A stretch of 64,000 nucleotides of DNA from assembly GCF_021155765.1 (NCBI RefSeq), contig NC_060106.1:2425501-2489500 (forward strand). Direction: 5' to 3'. Position numbers and translations under genes: made by a program. The notes under the pieces were generated by a model. It ran no database searches. It was not told where the DNA came from and was given only the letters and a program-made list of their open reading frames with translations. Shown here in pieces: positions 46,405 to 58,916 of the stretch. Position 1 is the first letter of the stretch, and each line of letters starts with the position of its first letter. The stretch comes from Diprion similis (Eukaryota > Arthropoda > Insecta > Hymenoptera > Diprionidae).

Positions 46405-46730
46405 AATCAGACCCAAAAATCGTGTCGACCGGTATTATGATCTTTATAATATTCAATAAGGCAACTATATGTCTGTGCATTGATATGTCGAGATTTTAAT
46501 CGAACTTTAAGAATGTATTCAGCTGTTTTCAAATCCTGGAGGCTTATATTATGATCTTCATCCATTGTTTCAGTCAAGTATGATACTGCTTGCAAAAGCT
46601 GATATAATCCAGTAAATGATTTTGCAAATCTTTTTCAGTCAACTCTGAAAAATCGAGTAAATCATCTGACACAATATTTGCAAATGATACTTTTCGTTGA
46701 GCCAATGCTCGTTTTCTACATCATGTGCTA
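46405..46730 (-). pseudogene. Transposase-like C-terminal fragment, copy B
   Basis: The minus strand reads VSFANIVSDDLLDFSELTEK and, after a one-base frameshift, YLTETMDEDHNISLQDLKTA and RLKSRHINAQTYSCLIEY. The LxxxDE(D)G ... SRHxxxxxY.xxIxY pattern resembles C-terminal parts of repeat-encoded transposases, from memory and not certain. The frameshift and truncation show decay. Confidence 0.45.
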
Positions 46731-47460
46731 AAGTTTATCCTGATTTTTTTTTAAATTCATAACAGATAGTACTACATCTAAAACATTTTTATCTGAACTG
46801 AAACGTTTCCTGAACTTGTTGTTTAGAAAAGTAATCCGGCAGTATAGTTGTGCTTTTGAATAATTGAAATCTAAAAAAATTGAATTCATTCCTGAATATA
46901 AAGAGGTATAATAGAATTTTTCTGTTAAAATTGGGTGATTGCGTGTTTTAAAAAACACAAATTAAAAAAGTAATTTATTGTTATTTTTTTTTTTGATCGG
47001 CTTTATATTTGAGAATGATGAAGAAAATATTTTTTCATGTCTTTTGTTACCAAGTATTTGGGAAAAAAATCACAATTTGCTAATTTTTATTTTTAAAATG
47101 GGAAAAAAACGAAAAAGATGTTTTTTTTTAAATAACTCGAAAACTGTTTAAGAACAAAGGTTGAAATTTGCGTTGTACTGTTTTTATTTGGTAACAAAAT
47201 GATCTCCAGAGTGTCGATAGATAACGCCGCGGGGGGCAGATTCAGCATGTTCATCGGGCTCTGCCTTTTTATCGTTCTGTATTGTTAAGTCCATTGGAAT
47301 GTTCCCGTTAGCCGGAAAACAGCAGTTTCACACTGTTCACAGCGCCACCTATTTTCCCGAAAAAATCGGACCACTTTCTGTTAGGGGAATACCACGGACT
47401 TCCTATTCCTAACTCCGCGGGAAATACCAATATGTGGGAGATTTGTCTCGTGCACTGAAA

Positions 47461-47799
47461 TATGATAGAACTGGAACGCGCCCGACCATTCTCTTGCATT
47501 AGACAAACCGTGTGCAAAGAGGTAGCTCGCTTGTAGTATCCTTGTCCTTTTCTTACTGAGTCACGCATGCGTACATCAAGTACCGTACAGCATCACCAAA
47601 ATGTTAAGTCGTGCTACGTACGTCTCGTTACGTTTACGCCCAGTCAATGCTTCCTCTATCGCTGCATTCCGTGAATTCAATCACTTATTATTTTAACATA
47701 TTGGGTGCGGTATTTTTCCTTCCTCAGTCACTGCATTCCGTGAATTCGATCACTTATTGTTGAACTAACATATTGGTCGGGACTGTATCGACAGAGGAT
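47461..47799 (+). repeat. Repeat family R1, copy C (longest)
   Basis: This copy joins the left half shared with copy A (34151) to the right half shared with copy B (40035). It includes two direct sub-repeats with GCATTCCGTGAATTCRATCA. The GCGCATGCGC palindrome of the other copies is degenerate here (ACGCATGCGTA). Confidence 0.85.
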
Positions 47800-48099
47800 G
47801 GGGATACCAATCGCCGCTCGGAGCTATCTCTCTCTATTCGGGTCGGAGCGGTCGGCTTGCGTTCCAGTTCTATTTCAGTGGTTTCCTGCTCCATCCTGCT
47901 CCACAGGCATGGCATACCTACATAACCGTTGCATGGTATCCCGTATCAGGTATACATAGGTATGTGTTTGCGAGCAGTGGGATGGGAAGCAGTGCCTCCG
48001 CGTGGAAATCTAAGCTTTTTTTGCCTACTCCTAAGAGAATTCTGTAGACAATCGTTTTTTCGTATAATCAATTGTTAATATCTTTACCTCCAACACAAA

Positions 48100-51000
48100 A
48101 TGGTAAATATACAAGTTCAAGATTCGTAATACTAGCAATATCTCCGTAAGCAAGGTTATTTCTATCTGATCAATGGGTGTTACCTTATTAGGTACCGTAC
48201 TCGAAACAAGAATTGTAGATGTCATTCATAGGTGTATACGTGATATTACAATAGACATTTCACACGTGACCATTTCACACGATTGCATCTAATCTACTCA
48301 AGCGCGGCAACGTCGCATTGATACAAGGCAGTTTTTGGAGCATTCAGTGTTGCCCAAAAATTATCCTAACAAATCACTGTCCGTTGAAAATTCGTCACAT
48401 ATTCATATGTGGATGTTGTGTGTGTGACGTGTATGTTTTAATAATCCTTTCTAAAAACACTGCCACACTTCATACGTGAAATTAATTTGGGATCGTATTA
48501 CCAAACAAAAAAGGTTGATATGTACATACATGGTATTATTTATTCTATTCATTTCTGATTTGTTCAATTTATGCGTCCGCTGTTCAAATAATTTTGATTT
48601 GGAAGGAGACGTACAGTTGCCATTAATTGACATTTCAGCAAGACCCAAACGAAGATACCGAGTGGAATGATGCGCTAAGAAAGCAAGGAATTATTCCTGA
48701 AAAACAAAAGGAAAAAGAAATCACAGAGGATCAAATTGTCAATCTCTTAGAAAGTACAATCGATAAAAAATTGGGCCGAGGTATGTATCACGAGGTACAT
48801 TTTATATGTTAATATAAATTACCGGAACAAGTATGTAATAACGATGTACGTACACCTGTATAGAAGCTCATGCAGATTAAGATAGGTAAATTTTCCTCTA
48901 TTTATCAATGCACATTCATGGCATTTTAATAGTGATCTTGAGAAACGATCAACACCAACTTTTTGGACACGCAGTACTTTCACTTTTTTAGACATGGAAA
49001 GAATTGAAAATATTTGTTTCACAGTATCTTCTTGACAATTGCGTAACTTCCATAACAATCGCTTCAGAGTACAGAACGCATACTTGTAGCACTTTTTCAA
49101 TTCATGCGTTCTTTTCAAACAGGCTGTTTTAATTACCTGCTAACCGCTGAGGATGCGCCACTGGGTGCTATCTGACCTGAATGGTTGCTTTCCTTTTAAT
49201 TATTTATTACATTAATTTGAATTTTAAGTTGTGTAGTTATTTTTTTTATTTTCAATTTTATTTCACAAAACCTGACCATCATCTCTATACTTTTACTTTG
49301 CTTTTTTGTACTTTTATTCTGTATCGGTGTTGTTAAGTTTATTGTTTCTCTGTGTCTCTTTTACCTTCAGCATTTTGGTTTGTTTCGGTTAGTTTATGGT
49401 CTTTAATTATATTTTATTTTCTAGAGTAGTATTTTGGGATTTTTTCTATAATTTGAGATTTTTGTCTTTGTGATTGTTTAACTTGTTTAAGATAGATGAA
49501 TTTAAGTTGTCCAACATTGTCATGGACTTTAATAAATACTAATACTAATTGATATAAAAAAAAATTGAGCCTATCCGTGACAACTGAAACTATTTAAATT
49601 TCCTACCATTTTTATGAAGTATTTTCAATTTCTTTTAAGATTCTCAAAATTTTCAAAGTGCTCTTGCTCAATGGGATTGAGAAGTGACTCTTCAAATTAC
49701 ACATGTCATGAGGTATAGGATTCGATGAGATCCATTAACCTGATCTTGGTAGTAGTCAAAAACAGTGGTGCGTCATACTTGAAATTCAAAAAAAACTTTT
49801 TTGTCACTTTTTCTGGTTTCTTGGATGTTGCTGCAATAAGAGTGTTCCTTCTTTCAACTAATATAGACGAATCGTGTTAGAAAATCGGAGAATACTTGTT
49901 TTACACAAGATTTTGGAGCTGGTCGGATTTTTTAAATCCAGACTTCAATTTCAATATCAGAGTCTCTCAAAATATTGAATTTATGTATGTTCAAACCTCG
50001 GTTCAAACTGATGTATTTCAAATCCCATAAAATTTCGATACTGGCGTACTCAAGTAAGTGCTAATTATTTTTTTCCTTCATTGAGTAAAAATCATAGCCA
50101 ATTAGTAAAATTTCACTTTTCTGTAATCTCTCTAATAATCGCATAAAAGTGGGGCTTAAAATGTAGAAAGTTCAGAAAGTAGACGAGACGAAATACTGAA
50201 TTATCAAAGATGCGAAAATCCCCTATCATTTTCTAAATGTAGAAAGTTGAAATATAGAAAATTTGAACTAGTATCGTCAAAATATAGAAAACAGTGATAT
50301 AGAATCAGAAGAATAAATAGGAATATTGAAGAATTCTGACAATTCTATGTTTTGGTTTTACGTACTTTACTTTTCTATGTTTCGATTTATTTATATCTCG
50401 AGTTTATATATTTTCAGGATCTTGTAAAGTAGACTTTTGCGTTTAAAAAACACCTTACAATAATTATTCAGTTTGCAATTCTTATTCCGTTGAATTCTAT
50501 GCCGAAAACGATTCAAGATGGAAAAAAGTGGGACCTCTTCGAAATCACTACTTCATAGAGTTGGAAACTAAGATGATCCATCTCCTTTAAAGAAACAGAA
50601 AACTGTTCATGCACGGAGAGAAAAATCAAGCTTTGAAACGATGAACCTTCATGCTTTTGGACCTTGTAATTTTTACATGCTTTCAAAGCATGAATTTCAC
50701 GAGTTTAACCGGTGAATTCATCGTTTAAAAGCAAGACTCTATTCACGGGCTAGAAGGAGGAGATCCATGCTTTAGCCGCATGGACTTCGTGGTCCGAAAG
50801 CATGGAGTCTATCGTTTGAACGCTCGGAATGATTCAAGCCTCCAAACCATGAACTCCACCGCTTGAAACTGTGAATCTCGAGCGTTCCCCCTCCTTGCTC
50901 TAGCGGCTTATTAATTTTAACACTCGAGACCGAGAGATTCACAGTTTAGAACCGTGAAAGTCTTGCTTTCGGACCGCGAGCTACTGCAAGCTTCTGCTCG

Positions 51001-54000
51001 GTGGTATTCATGGTCCTAAATGACGAGGTTCTTGCTGCAAAAGCATGAGTTTCATGCGTTTCGAGCAGAACACCTTCCAAGCTTTAGAAGGTTGAATTCA
51101 TCCTTTAAAAGGATGGTCTTTCCAAGCCTTCAAAGCTTGAGATGTTTCCATCGTTTCAAAGCTTGATTTTTCTCTCCGTGTGTATAATATTGATTTTTTT
51201 TTTTTTTAACGTAACTTGTTTATGAATATCTTTGGTGCTCACACATTTCAATATATATATCACTTTATCTGTTCTTGTCAGAATTGCAATCTAAAATTTT
51301 ATAGCAATGGCGTATCATAATTGATAGTTCTCGCAAGTGTGCAAGTCTGTCTTCAGGGCATGGCGGTCTTGTGATCCACACATACTGAAGTTCGTGGTCA
51401 TGCAATATGTGGCGATCACCAGATTCGCTCATTTGAGGTCACAAAAATTAATCAAATCATTGAGTACGCCAGTGCCGAAATTTTATGGGATTTGGAATAT
51501 GTAGCTTGAAGGTACATAATGACAATATTTTTAGAATCTCTGAGACCGAAATTGGAGTCAAGATTGTGAAATTCTAGCAAGTTTCAAGAATAGCCGAACG
51601 TTGTAAAAGAAATTTGTAACTTCGATTTTCTATCAAACTGAAGTTTGTAACGTCGATGTAATGATGCATCTTTGAAAAACATTGTTATTTTGCAACTTAG
51701 GGATTACTTGAAATTTGGTAAACTGTTAAAACAGAATCAACAAACTCAGATTTTGTAAATTAAACTTCTTTATGTGTTCTAAAGGTGCATAATGGTAATT
51801 TTTGTTTCAATGTTCCAATATGTTGATGTTACTAACTTCAGCCTCATAATTTTGTAGCATGACCCATTTATATTAGCTGAAAAATACATGTGCATATGGT
51901 TTTTAGACTTTTGGATTATAAATTTAGGGTAAAAATACCACTGTTTCTGCAGCAAAGCCCGAGAAATCAGAAACCAGACAAAAAAACGATTTTTTCAAAT
52001 TTAAAGTACGACATACCACTTTTTGACCTCTAACAAGATCGGCTAAAGAGGTCTTATTGAAATCCATATTCCATTGAGTTGAATTTCCTGATGAATTTAC
52101 TTTGAAATGAAATGAAGAATTCAAGGTATTTTAATTGGAAATTCGTAGCACTAATAAAGACAATAAGACTGACCTTTAGTCAGGGAAAAGTCAGGGAATA
52201 TTGTGTCCGAAAAATAAGGGTGACCGTGATTAACGATGAGTGAAAGCAAGTTTACCTATCTTGACCTGCATGAGTCCTGATTATTCTTTATTGTACTTGC
52301 TCCAGCCAGCCATAATGCGGACAGTCTAACACTCGACGAGCTAGATGAACTTGAAGATGAAGAAGATGAAAAAGTGCTGTTGGAATACCGGAGAAAAAGG
52401 ATAGCTGAAATTAAAGAACTTACTGAGAATGCAAAATTTGGCGAAGTTAGAGAAATATCGGCTCAAGATTATGTTCAAGAAGTCAATTGTGCCGGAGAAG
52501 ACATTTGGGTTGTTTTACATCTCTACAAGCAAGGGTAATGCAGAATGAACTTATGTACATCAAACTAGAAGTAAATTTGTTTATTTACATTGGATTATCA
52601 TGATGTTATGGTCATCATATCAGAAATACGAAAATTTCAAGTAATTCTTAGCGACTGAAAAAGTCAGAGAAAAACGTAATTTTTGCGAAATAAAATTTCA
52701 AAATTATGTGATAATTCAGCTGTAATAGGCAAATGATCTTACTGATCTGAGCCTTTTATTAAGGTAGCATATTCTTCATTCAAAAGATAGAGGAAAACAG
52801 ATTTCTGTCCATAGTAATGGTATATAGTGTATAATATTTGCAGTGTAATAATTTTTATTTGAAATAAAGGAGTACTTGCAAAGTCAAAATTTTTGCTTCA
52901 CGAGAAATAGATTAACTATAAATCTCTCTGAAACTAAATACATTCGATTTGGCCCAAACAATTGAATTTTGGCCTATGTCAGATAAATTTGTAGATGTCA
53001 AAAATTTTATAATCATATAATCAAAAATCTGTAAAAATTCTGAAGTACTGTAAGTACACTGCTTTGTGTAACGAGCGATACTTTTTATGGAATGTTTTTT
53101 CATCGTGTCACCTCACCATACTTGCAACTATGTCGGTTCTTTAGTTATTTCACGTGAAAAATTTTGGGGTCACACGAATAACTCATGTGCCGGGTTTAAG
53201 TATTAATAATAGTAATGGTTTTGTTAGGCCTATTTAGAAAACATTCATTACATTTTTCGTTTTTTCACAAAATCATTGAAGTCCTGCCTTCAATTAACAA
53301 TCACTAATCAATTATTTAATGTTCTTTCAGGATCCCCCTGTGTTCCCTACTGAATCAACACTTGACATCTTTGTCTAGAAAGTTCCCAGCAACGAAGTTT
53401 CTGAAAAGTATTTCTACAACTTGTATTCCAAATTGGCCAGACAGAAATTTGCCAACGATTTTCATCTATAACAACGGAAACATGGTTAAGCAGTTCATCG
53501 GCCCAATTGAATTGCGTGGAATGAAGATCACTGAAGCAGGTAAAAAAATGCATGTTGAGAATTGAAAAAAAAAAATTTTACAAGACGAACTTGCTGAGCC
53601 AACCATACCCGTTTTGTTATGCGATATGTTTCCACACCTAAAAATCAGTTTTGCACATTAAATTGTTTGATATAAAAGTTTTTATCAATCATTTGCTATC
53701 ATTTGCTAGAATTGGTGCTTTGAAAAAACTATTTACCGCAAAATAACGTTTGACTGCTTTAGGATTGTTACACTGAAAAAAACACCTTCCTTTTATGATA
53801 TATGTTGGGTAAATTCAAATCTTGATACAAAATCATCATAATCTCTGTTAGTCATATTCGTAATTTTATTTCGGCTGTATGCTGATTGTTAGGTTTCAAG
53901 AGATATCCTTCTGCATGGATTCTTTTCTCGATGTATAACTTTTTCGGGTGAAGGAGAAAAATAGTTGCTAGACAAAGCATCATAGTATGTATAAATGTAA

Positions 54001-57000
54001 TTAAATTACCACTAATTACAGAAAAACCATCTCCATTATTGTTGCATGAATCACAAAGTTCATTGGGTATTTGTATTTTGCATTGCATGCAGTTTTGTGC
54101 TTTGATATTAGTCATAATAAGTGATATAATACACGGTCCGTAAAGACTGACTACAGCGTCCGCTCAACAAATTTACATAATTTTAATCAAATCATAATAA
54201 AATCATAAGGTTTTAGTGTAACTCGATACTTAGGGGTTGTCCGCATATTATGGAAAATATTTCTGGTAAGAAGAGGGTAGAATAATTACTTACTTGATAA
54301 TATTTGGAGGGATAATATTAAAATTCTTTTAAATACAAACCTTCATATAATCCAGGATACTGTTGTTTGTATCAATGATGTTGAAAGTAGATTAGATAAT
54401 GCCGTTGAGAAGATTTATGCCCTACAGAAGCATGATCACACTTCAAGTATGGAAAATAATATACAAATTGACTAGATAGTCTTATATGAATCAAGCGGAA
54501 GAAAAGGTGGTGACAGGAATATCCTGTTTCACAACATAGACGAAACCGAGGTTGAGGAATAAATTATTTTATGGCAGTAACATCAAAATTGTTAGATTAG
54601 AAAAGACGCCAAGTACAAAGTATATGTCAGTAATGGTGACATTTGAAGAAACTGCACGCGTAATCTGGGTACTATAAAATGCTAAAGCGATCACCAAGGA
54701 CAATAGTAAAGTTTCATGAGACAGAACTTCTAAGCAAAGGGAGTTGTTGAACAATGTTGTTTCTGAATTGGATGACAGTAAGGGTAAAGGGGAGACTGAT
54801 TTGATGATACGATTTATACATGGGATACCGAAAATGATGTCATTTCAACATGGTAATCAAGTGACACAAAAATAATGCATTATGTTAGTGGAATTAAAAT
54901 TTACTATCAGAACGTGTAAAACATCACAATGAAGACTTGACTTCACCCCCAATGTTGCGATCTCATTAGTAAGCTGTAACATAATAGTGCTAACTGGGAC
55001 CTGGTTAGATAAAGATTACAAAAACTATGATACAGTGTTAAATGACTACCTTATATATAGTTGTGACTATAATGTTCTTTCTTCCAATCAGTTCGAGGAT
55101 GTTGAGTTATGATATTTGCGAAAAAGTTTCGTTAGTGATTTCGAATTCACTATAAAGACCGAATAAAGTCAGCAGCCTACTCCCAATAACAACCAAGTAC
55201 AAACATTCTCTTGCTCCATACCCTCTCCTTGAACAACATGTAACAGAACGAAAGAAGGTTCAAAACAGAACACACATCAACTGAGTATACTAATCAGAGA
55301 TTCGATTGAACAATTTGTAGACGATCTTGGCTCGTATCTATTCAGATAATCATCTGTAGTACCCCAATCGCCACATTCATCCAAGTTCCTCAGATGGTTC
55401 AGTAACTGTCTCAGGGTAGCCACTATGGGTAACAAAAATATACCATAAAGTTTATGAAGAATATAACACCATTAATTACGGGGCCCCTTTACACTACAGT
55501 AGAACGTCGGTCAATCGGAAGACCGCTTAACCGAACTGGCTGTAAACCACGCATCCCGCTCTTACCAGCATGAATTTTTTCAAGCGTTGATTGTACCTAT
55601 TATGTACATGCATATCTTATTACCAGGCTGTTTACTTTTGGAAATGAGTTGCGATAAAAGTGATTGAAATTATTATAAGTATGGTTTTTATTTGTAAATT
55701 GATGAATAAAAGTATATAGTTCGATAATCCAAGTAGACCGATTTTCCGAACACCTATGTCCCGAACACTTAGTTCGGATCATCGACGTTCTACTGTATTT
55801 AGAAGCAAATGTAAAATCCTAGTGGAAATGGACTATACTAAATCATTAGAGGACACAGCAATGATAGAGGACTCCGACATAGAAACTTTATGAAAAATAT
55901 TATGAATTTGTAAATAAGCGAAGAAGTAACGATGACATTTCGAGCTGTTTGTAATTTAACAATCTGGAGGCAGAAGATGGTCCTGATAAACTTAATTTAT
56001 TTACTAAAAATTTCATTAGTGTTACGAAAATCAAATCTTGCCATTACCAAATTTTAATTGTGACATTATTGAAACCCTGTAAACCATTCAGTTGAGCTGC
56101 AGTGATATAAACTTTGCTTTCAATTCTCTAAATACTAACTCCAGGCTTGACCGTGAAGGTCTGCATCCTTTATTCCTCAAAACTTGTTCTGAATCCCTTG
56201 TATTTCTGTTTATGGTAATCTTGAACAAATCCCGAAAAGATGGTGTCTTCAGTTAGCCTCTTCAAAAGTGATATTGATAGCGTATCAAAATGGTGTGAAA
56301 TGAATCAAGATTCCATGTAGACGAATTTAATGTTATCAGTTTTGCAAGATCATTGAAGGTGTATATCGTTAGCTATGAACTCTACTTGTTTCCATTAGTC
56401 TATTCAAGTCAAACCCAAAATCTCACGAGTGATATTTAACGAGAGAGTAAGTTTTATACCATACATTATCTTCATAAAAAACATGACTCTGAAGACACTG
56501 TATTTTGTATTAAGAGTTTCGAATGACCTTAAAATTACTGAAACAGTAGTAGCACTACATATTACGCTAGTCCATCCAATACTGATTTCTGTGTTCACCA
56601 TCTAGTTTCCTCATTACGAAGCTTACACGAGCATAAGTTCCTGCGTGAGGTAGCTTATTAAATGGGGAGGCTTATAGCTAGATTTGAGCATGAATACATA
56701 GGAGATATCGCCATCTGTTAATCTTTGGGCCCTAAAATCTTATCTCCTACTGAAAATTTTCCACAACAAAGTCACTTGTGAATGAATTGTTAGCAAATTT
56801 AATTGAAAGTCAGAAGTCCCAGAGATAAAAAATCTGATTGGCTTGATTTATTTTCTGGATTCATTGGGAGATATAAAGTTTTATGCGGAAATAAATTATG
56901 GAAACACGAAAAAACTTGCAAACTTTTGCAAATATTGTCAAAACTACAATTTGTGATCAATAGGGATCTGGGTGCCTCCCAAGTACACAGATGGCGTCAG

Positions 57001-58066
57001 GCTCCAAATCACACATAACAATAGATTGCGCACAAAAGAGATAAAATAGGTCTTTTTGCGCCGAGTGTAAATTGCAAATACGCGAGGAGGAAAAAACTGC
57101 CTCCATGGTGCATATGATACTTCATGTAACAAAGGTGTGGTTTACTTACCTGTGGTTTTTTTTTTTTTACAGCGGAGTACAAAAAGAGCATTTTTAAGTA
57201 TTCCAATGCTCTTTTTTTGTACTCTGGCAAAAACGATTACTTTATATACAGAAGGCAAGCAAAAAAAGATGCGCAAACCATGCTAATGCTAAATAAAAGT
57301 TATCTTACATCTGCATGTGCCCGATGAGTATGAATTTCGATATTTATAAAGGGTTAACCCCGTGAACTGAAGTAAACAATGCTTGTAAAATTTTCAAGCA
57401 GTTATATGATTTACTCTAAGGTTAATCTGGTGGATTTCAAATATTTTGTACAAATTTTCAATGTTTGGATAATTTTTTAAATTTCCAACGCAAGATTTTG
57501 AGGAGAGCAGGGAAGGGAAGCTCAACAAAGTTCTTTGATTCATTATTTGAAGGGAAGGAGGGTTCACAAACACGAAAAATCTACTTATATAATATATGGA
57601 CAGCCCCTTATAGATGTACGTGTAATATTTGTAGCCTACTGAATATGTTATATGCCAACTGATATAAAAATATTCTATTATTTTGTAAACAAGTCAAGGT
57701 TCTTGGTGGCGGTATGTCTAAAAACATTCTTACTCGATTTTTAATACCGGGATTGGCTTTATATGTGTATTTAAAAAATGATAACTAAAATGCAATCTCA
57801 GAATTAGAAATCGACTTGGATACAGGGTTGACTTGTATGTGCACAATATGAGACTATTCTATGAATTATTAATCTATAATTCCAATGCCACAGTTTCATC
57901 TTATGGAATCATTTTTCCTCAATTTTCAGAGCTAGAATGGTTACTTGGCCAAGCAAAAGCCGTGCCCACAAAGATAACTGAAGATCCGAGACCTAAGGTA
58001 CGTGACGTACTATTTTCAACTTTGAAGAATCAAAACGATGATCTTGCCGATGACAACGATTGGTGA
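48100..58066 (+). CDS. PDCL3: PDCL3, phosducin-like protein 3 (VIAF)
   Basis: Thioredoxin-fold cytosolic co-factor of the CCT chaperonin for actin and tubulin folding, also known as an IAP-associated factor. Certain exons: 48639-48780, 52306-52534, 53331-53539 and 57930-58066, with phases that agree. They start at the second codon: [20 protein letters not shown] fits the family N-terminus MQDPN. The initiator must be in an upstream exon. ATG|GTAAAT at 48100-48102 (context CACAAAATG) is my best candidate, giving 239 aa, the human length. Landmarks are [63 protein letters not shown] and QFIGP. The N-terminal helix precedes a thioredoxin-like domain at about residues 85-195. An alternative acceptor for exon 3 at 52310 gives a stop. 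The introns are long and hold a MITE and a LINE. Confidence 0.9.
50612..51180. mobile_element. 569-bp element with CACGGAGAGAAAAATCAAGC ends (PDCL3 intron 2)
   Basis: CACGGAGAGAAAAATCAAGC and the following TTTGAAACGATG are an exact inverted repeat of the right end CATCGTTTCAAAG..CTCTCCGTG. The interior is a scrambled minisatellite of CATGCTTT(C/T)..AAAGCATGAA words in both orientations. No transposase is present. Confidence 0.85.
53852..54115 (-). CDS. Weak nested ORF with Cys cluster, unrecognised
   Basis: An 87-codon frame inside PDCL3 intron 4 on the opposite strand has a CxxC..CxxC pattern ([20 protein letters not shown]) followed by a hydrophobic stretch ([11 protein letters not shown]). 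A GTAATT donor-like site sits just after the cysteine cluster. It may be an exon of a nested gene or chance. I do not recognise it. Confidence 0.18.
   Translation of the reverse strand: MTNIKAQNCMQCKIQIPNELCDSCNNNGDGFSVISGNLITFIHTMMLCLATIFLLHPKKLYIEKRIHAEGYLLKPNNQHTAEIKLRI
54330..56610 (+). mobile_element. Decayed LINE (non-LTR) in PDCL3 intron 4
   Basis: Fragments occur in 5'-to-3' LINE order. A coiled-coil-like ORF1 piece lies near 54365-54470. An endonuclease-like block lies near 54980-55090 ([20 protein letters not shown]), with the LTxTWL motif. Post-polymerase RT text lies near 56255-56600 ([17 protein letters not shown] and, further on, an [18 protein letters not shown] stretch). Stops and frameshifts are frequent and the polymerase core is missing. 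Confidence 0.6.
57160..57232. repeat. Short hairpin 'agtacaaaaagagca'
   Basis: AGTACAAAAAGAGCA at 57176 is matched after 17 nt by TGCTCTTTTTTTGTACT. It follows a T-rich tract. It could be a tiny MITE remnant. Confidence 0.45.
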
Positions 58067-58148
58067 CATAATTACTTGATTTCGATTTTAACTTCACACA
58101 AATAACGAAAGAATAGATTTTATTTAACGGAATTTATATTATAAAAAT

Positions 58149-58162
58149 AATAAAGAAATAAA
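58149..58162 (+). terminator. PDCL3 poly(A) signals
   Basis: AATAAA at 58149-58154 and AATAAA at 58157-58162 lie 83-96 bp after the PDCL3 stop codon, an ideal position for the mRNA 3' end. Confidence 0.7.
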
Positions 58163-58559
58163 GAAATATATACAAAAATAATTGAAACACTTTGGTCGTA
58201 ACGATTTTTCTACAGCAGTTACATTGTGGTATTTTGCTCACTCCTTAGTTGTTCCATTAAAATGTATTGGAGAAAGTGTTTCAGTATCAAAAAGGAATGT
58301 AAGGGATAGTTCAACTTTCATCACAGAAGGGTACACGAGATGCCCCCCTTCGCCCCACACAAGCATCATGCGATGTGTGACATAATGGTGAAAAAATACA
58401 GGTTATTTAGGCCTCTGTAATGGTACTCAGGATACCATATCAAACTATATGATGTTAGCGAAACTATACTAATGTATTAATTATGCGCAGTGAGCCAAAA
58501 AGAGGGGTGTCGGTAAGGGCGTTTTAGAATTACATCAGACTTACTTAAAACCGTGGTAT

Positions 58560-58642
58560 TTTATTTACTTTGATCAGAGTCACAACCTACTAGAATTATT
58601 TGCTGTCAAAGCAATTATCATATTTGAATCGAAATTTTTATT
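58560..58642 (-). terminator. Candidate poly(A) signals of the minus-strand gene
   Basis: TTTATT at 58637-58642 and at 58560-58565 are AATAAA on the minus strand, 170-250 bp beyond the TAG of the 58812-58916 exon. Confidence 0.4.
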
Positions 58643-58811
58643 AACCTGTCGATTTGATTTATCAAGTAAGTAAGGAATCAGCCCATAATTACATGGTTCA
58701 AATTTGATAGAGAATTCCAGATGCTTAGAGAACGTGATTAATATTAAGGAAGAGCTGTTTCTCACCTTCTGTGCATTGAAAACTTATAAATCGTTAGGCT
58801 TATAAATTTAT

Positions 58812-58916
58812 CTATTCATTGGATAGAACTTCGACATATTCTGGTTTGTCCCAATCTGAAATATTTTCAGTGGAATCTTCAGACATATTTTCCGTACTGC
58901 TGCCGCATGGTCTTTC
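58812..58916 (-). CDS. Terminal exon of an unidentified minus-strand gene (partial)
   Basis: Reading the minus strand after an acceptor (ACGAATAG|GAAAGA) gives 34 codons and TAG: ERPCGSSTENMSEDSTENIS, then DWDKPEYVEVLSNE. The acidic, Ser/Glu-rich end with a compact aromatic motif looks like a conserved protein C-terminus, not chance AT-rich sequence. AATAAA on this strand (58637-58642 and 58560-58565) suits a short 3' UTR convergent with PDCL3. I could not identify the gene or its upstream exons; they may lie beyond the repeats to the right or outside the window. Confidence 0.45.
   Translation of the reverse strand, partial: ERPCGSSTENMSEDSTENISDWDKPEYVEVLSNE

Noticed and set aside
52306..52310. 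Downstream acceptor (CCAG|CCATAA) for PDCL3 exon 3
   Set aside because: It reaches a stop after six codons, whereas the upstream CCAG at 52305 keeps the frame.
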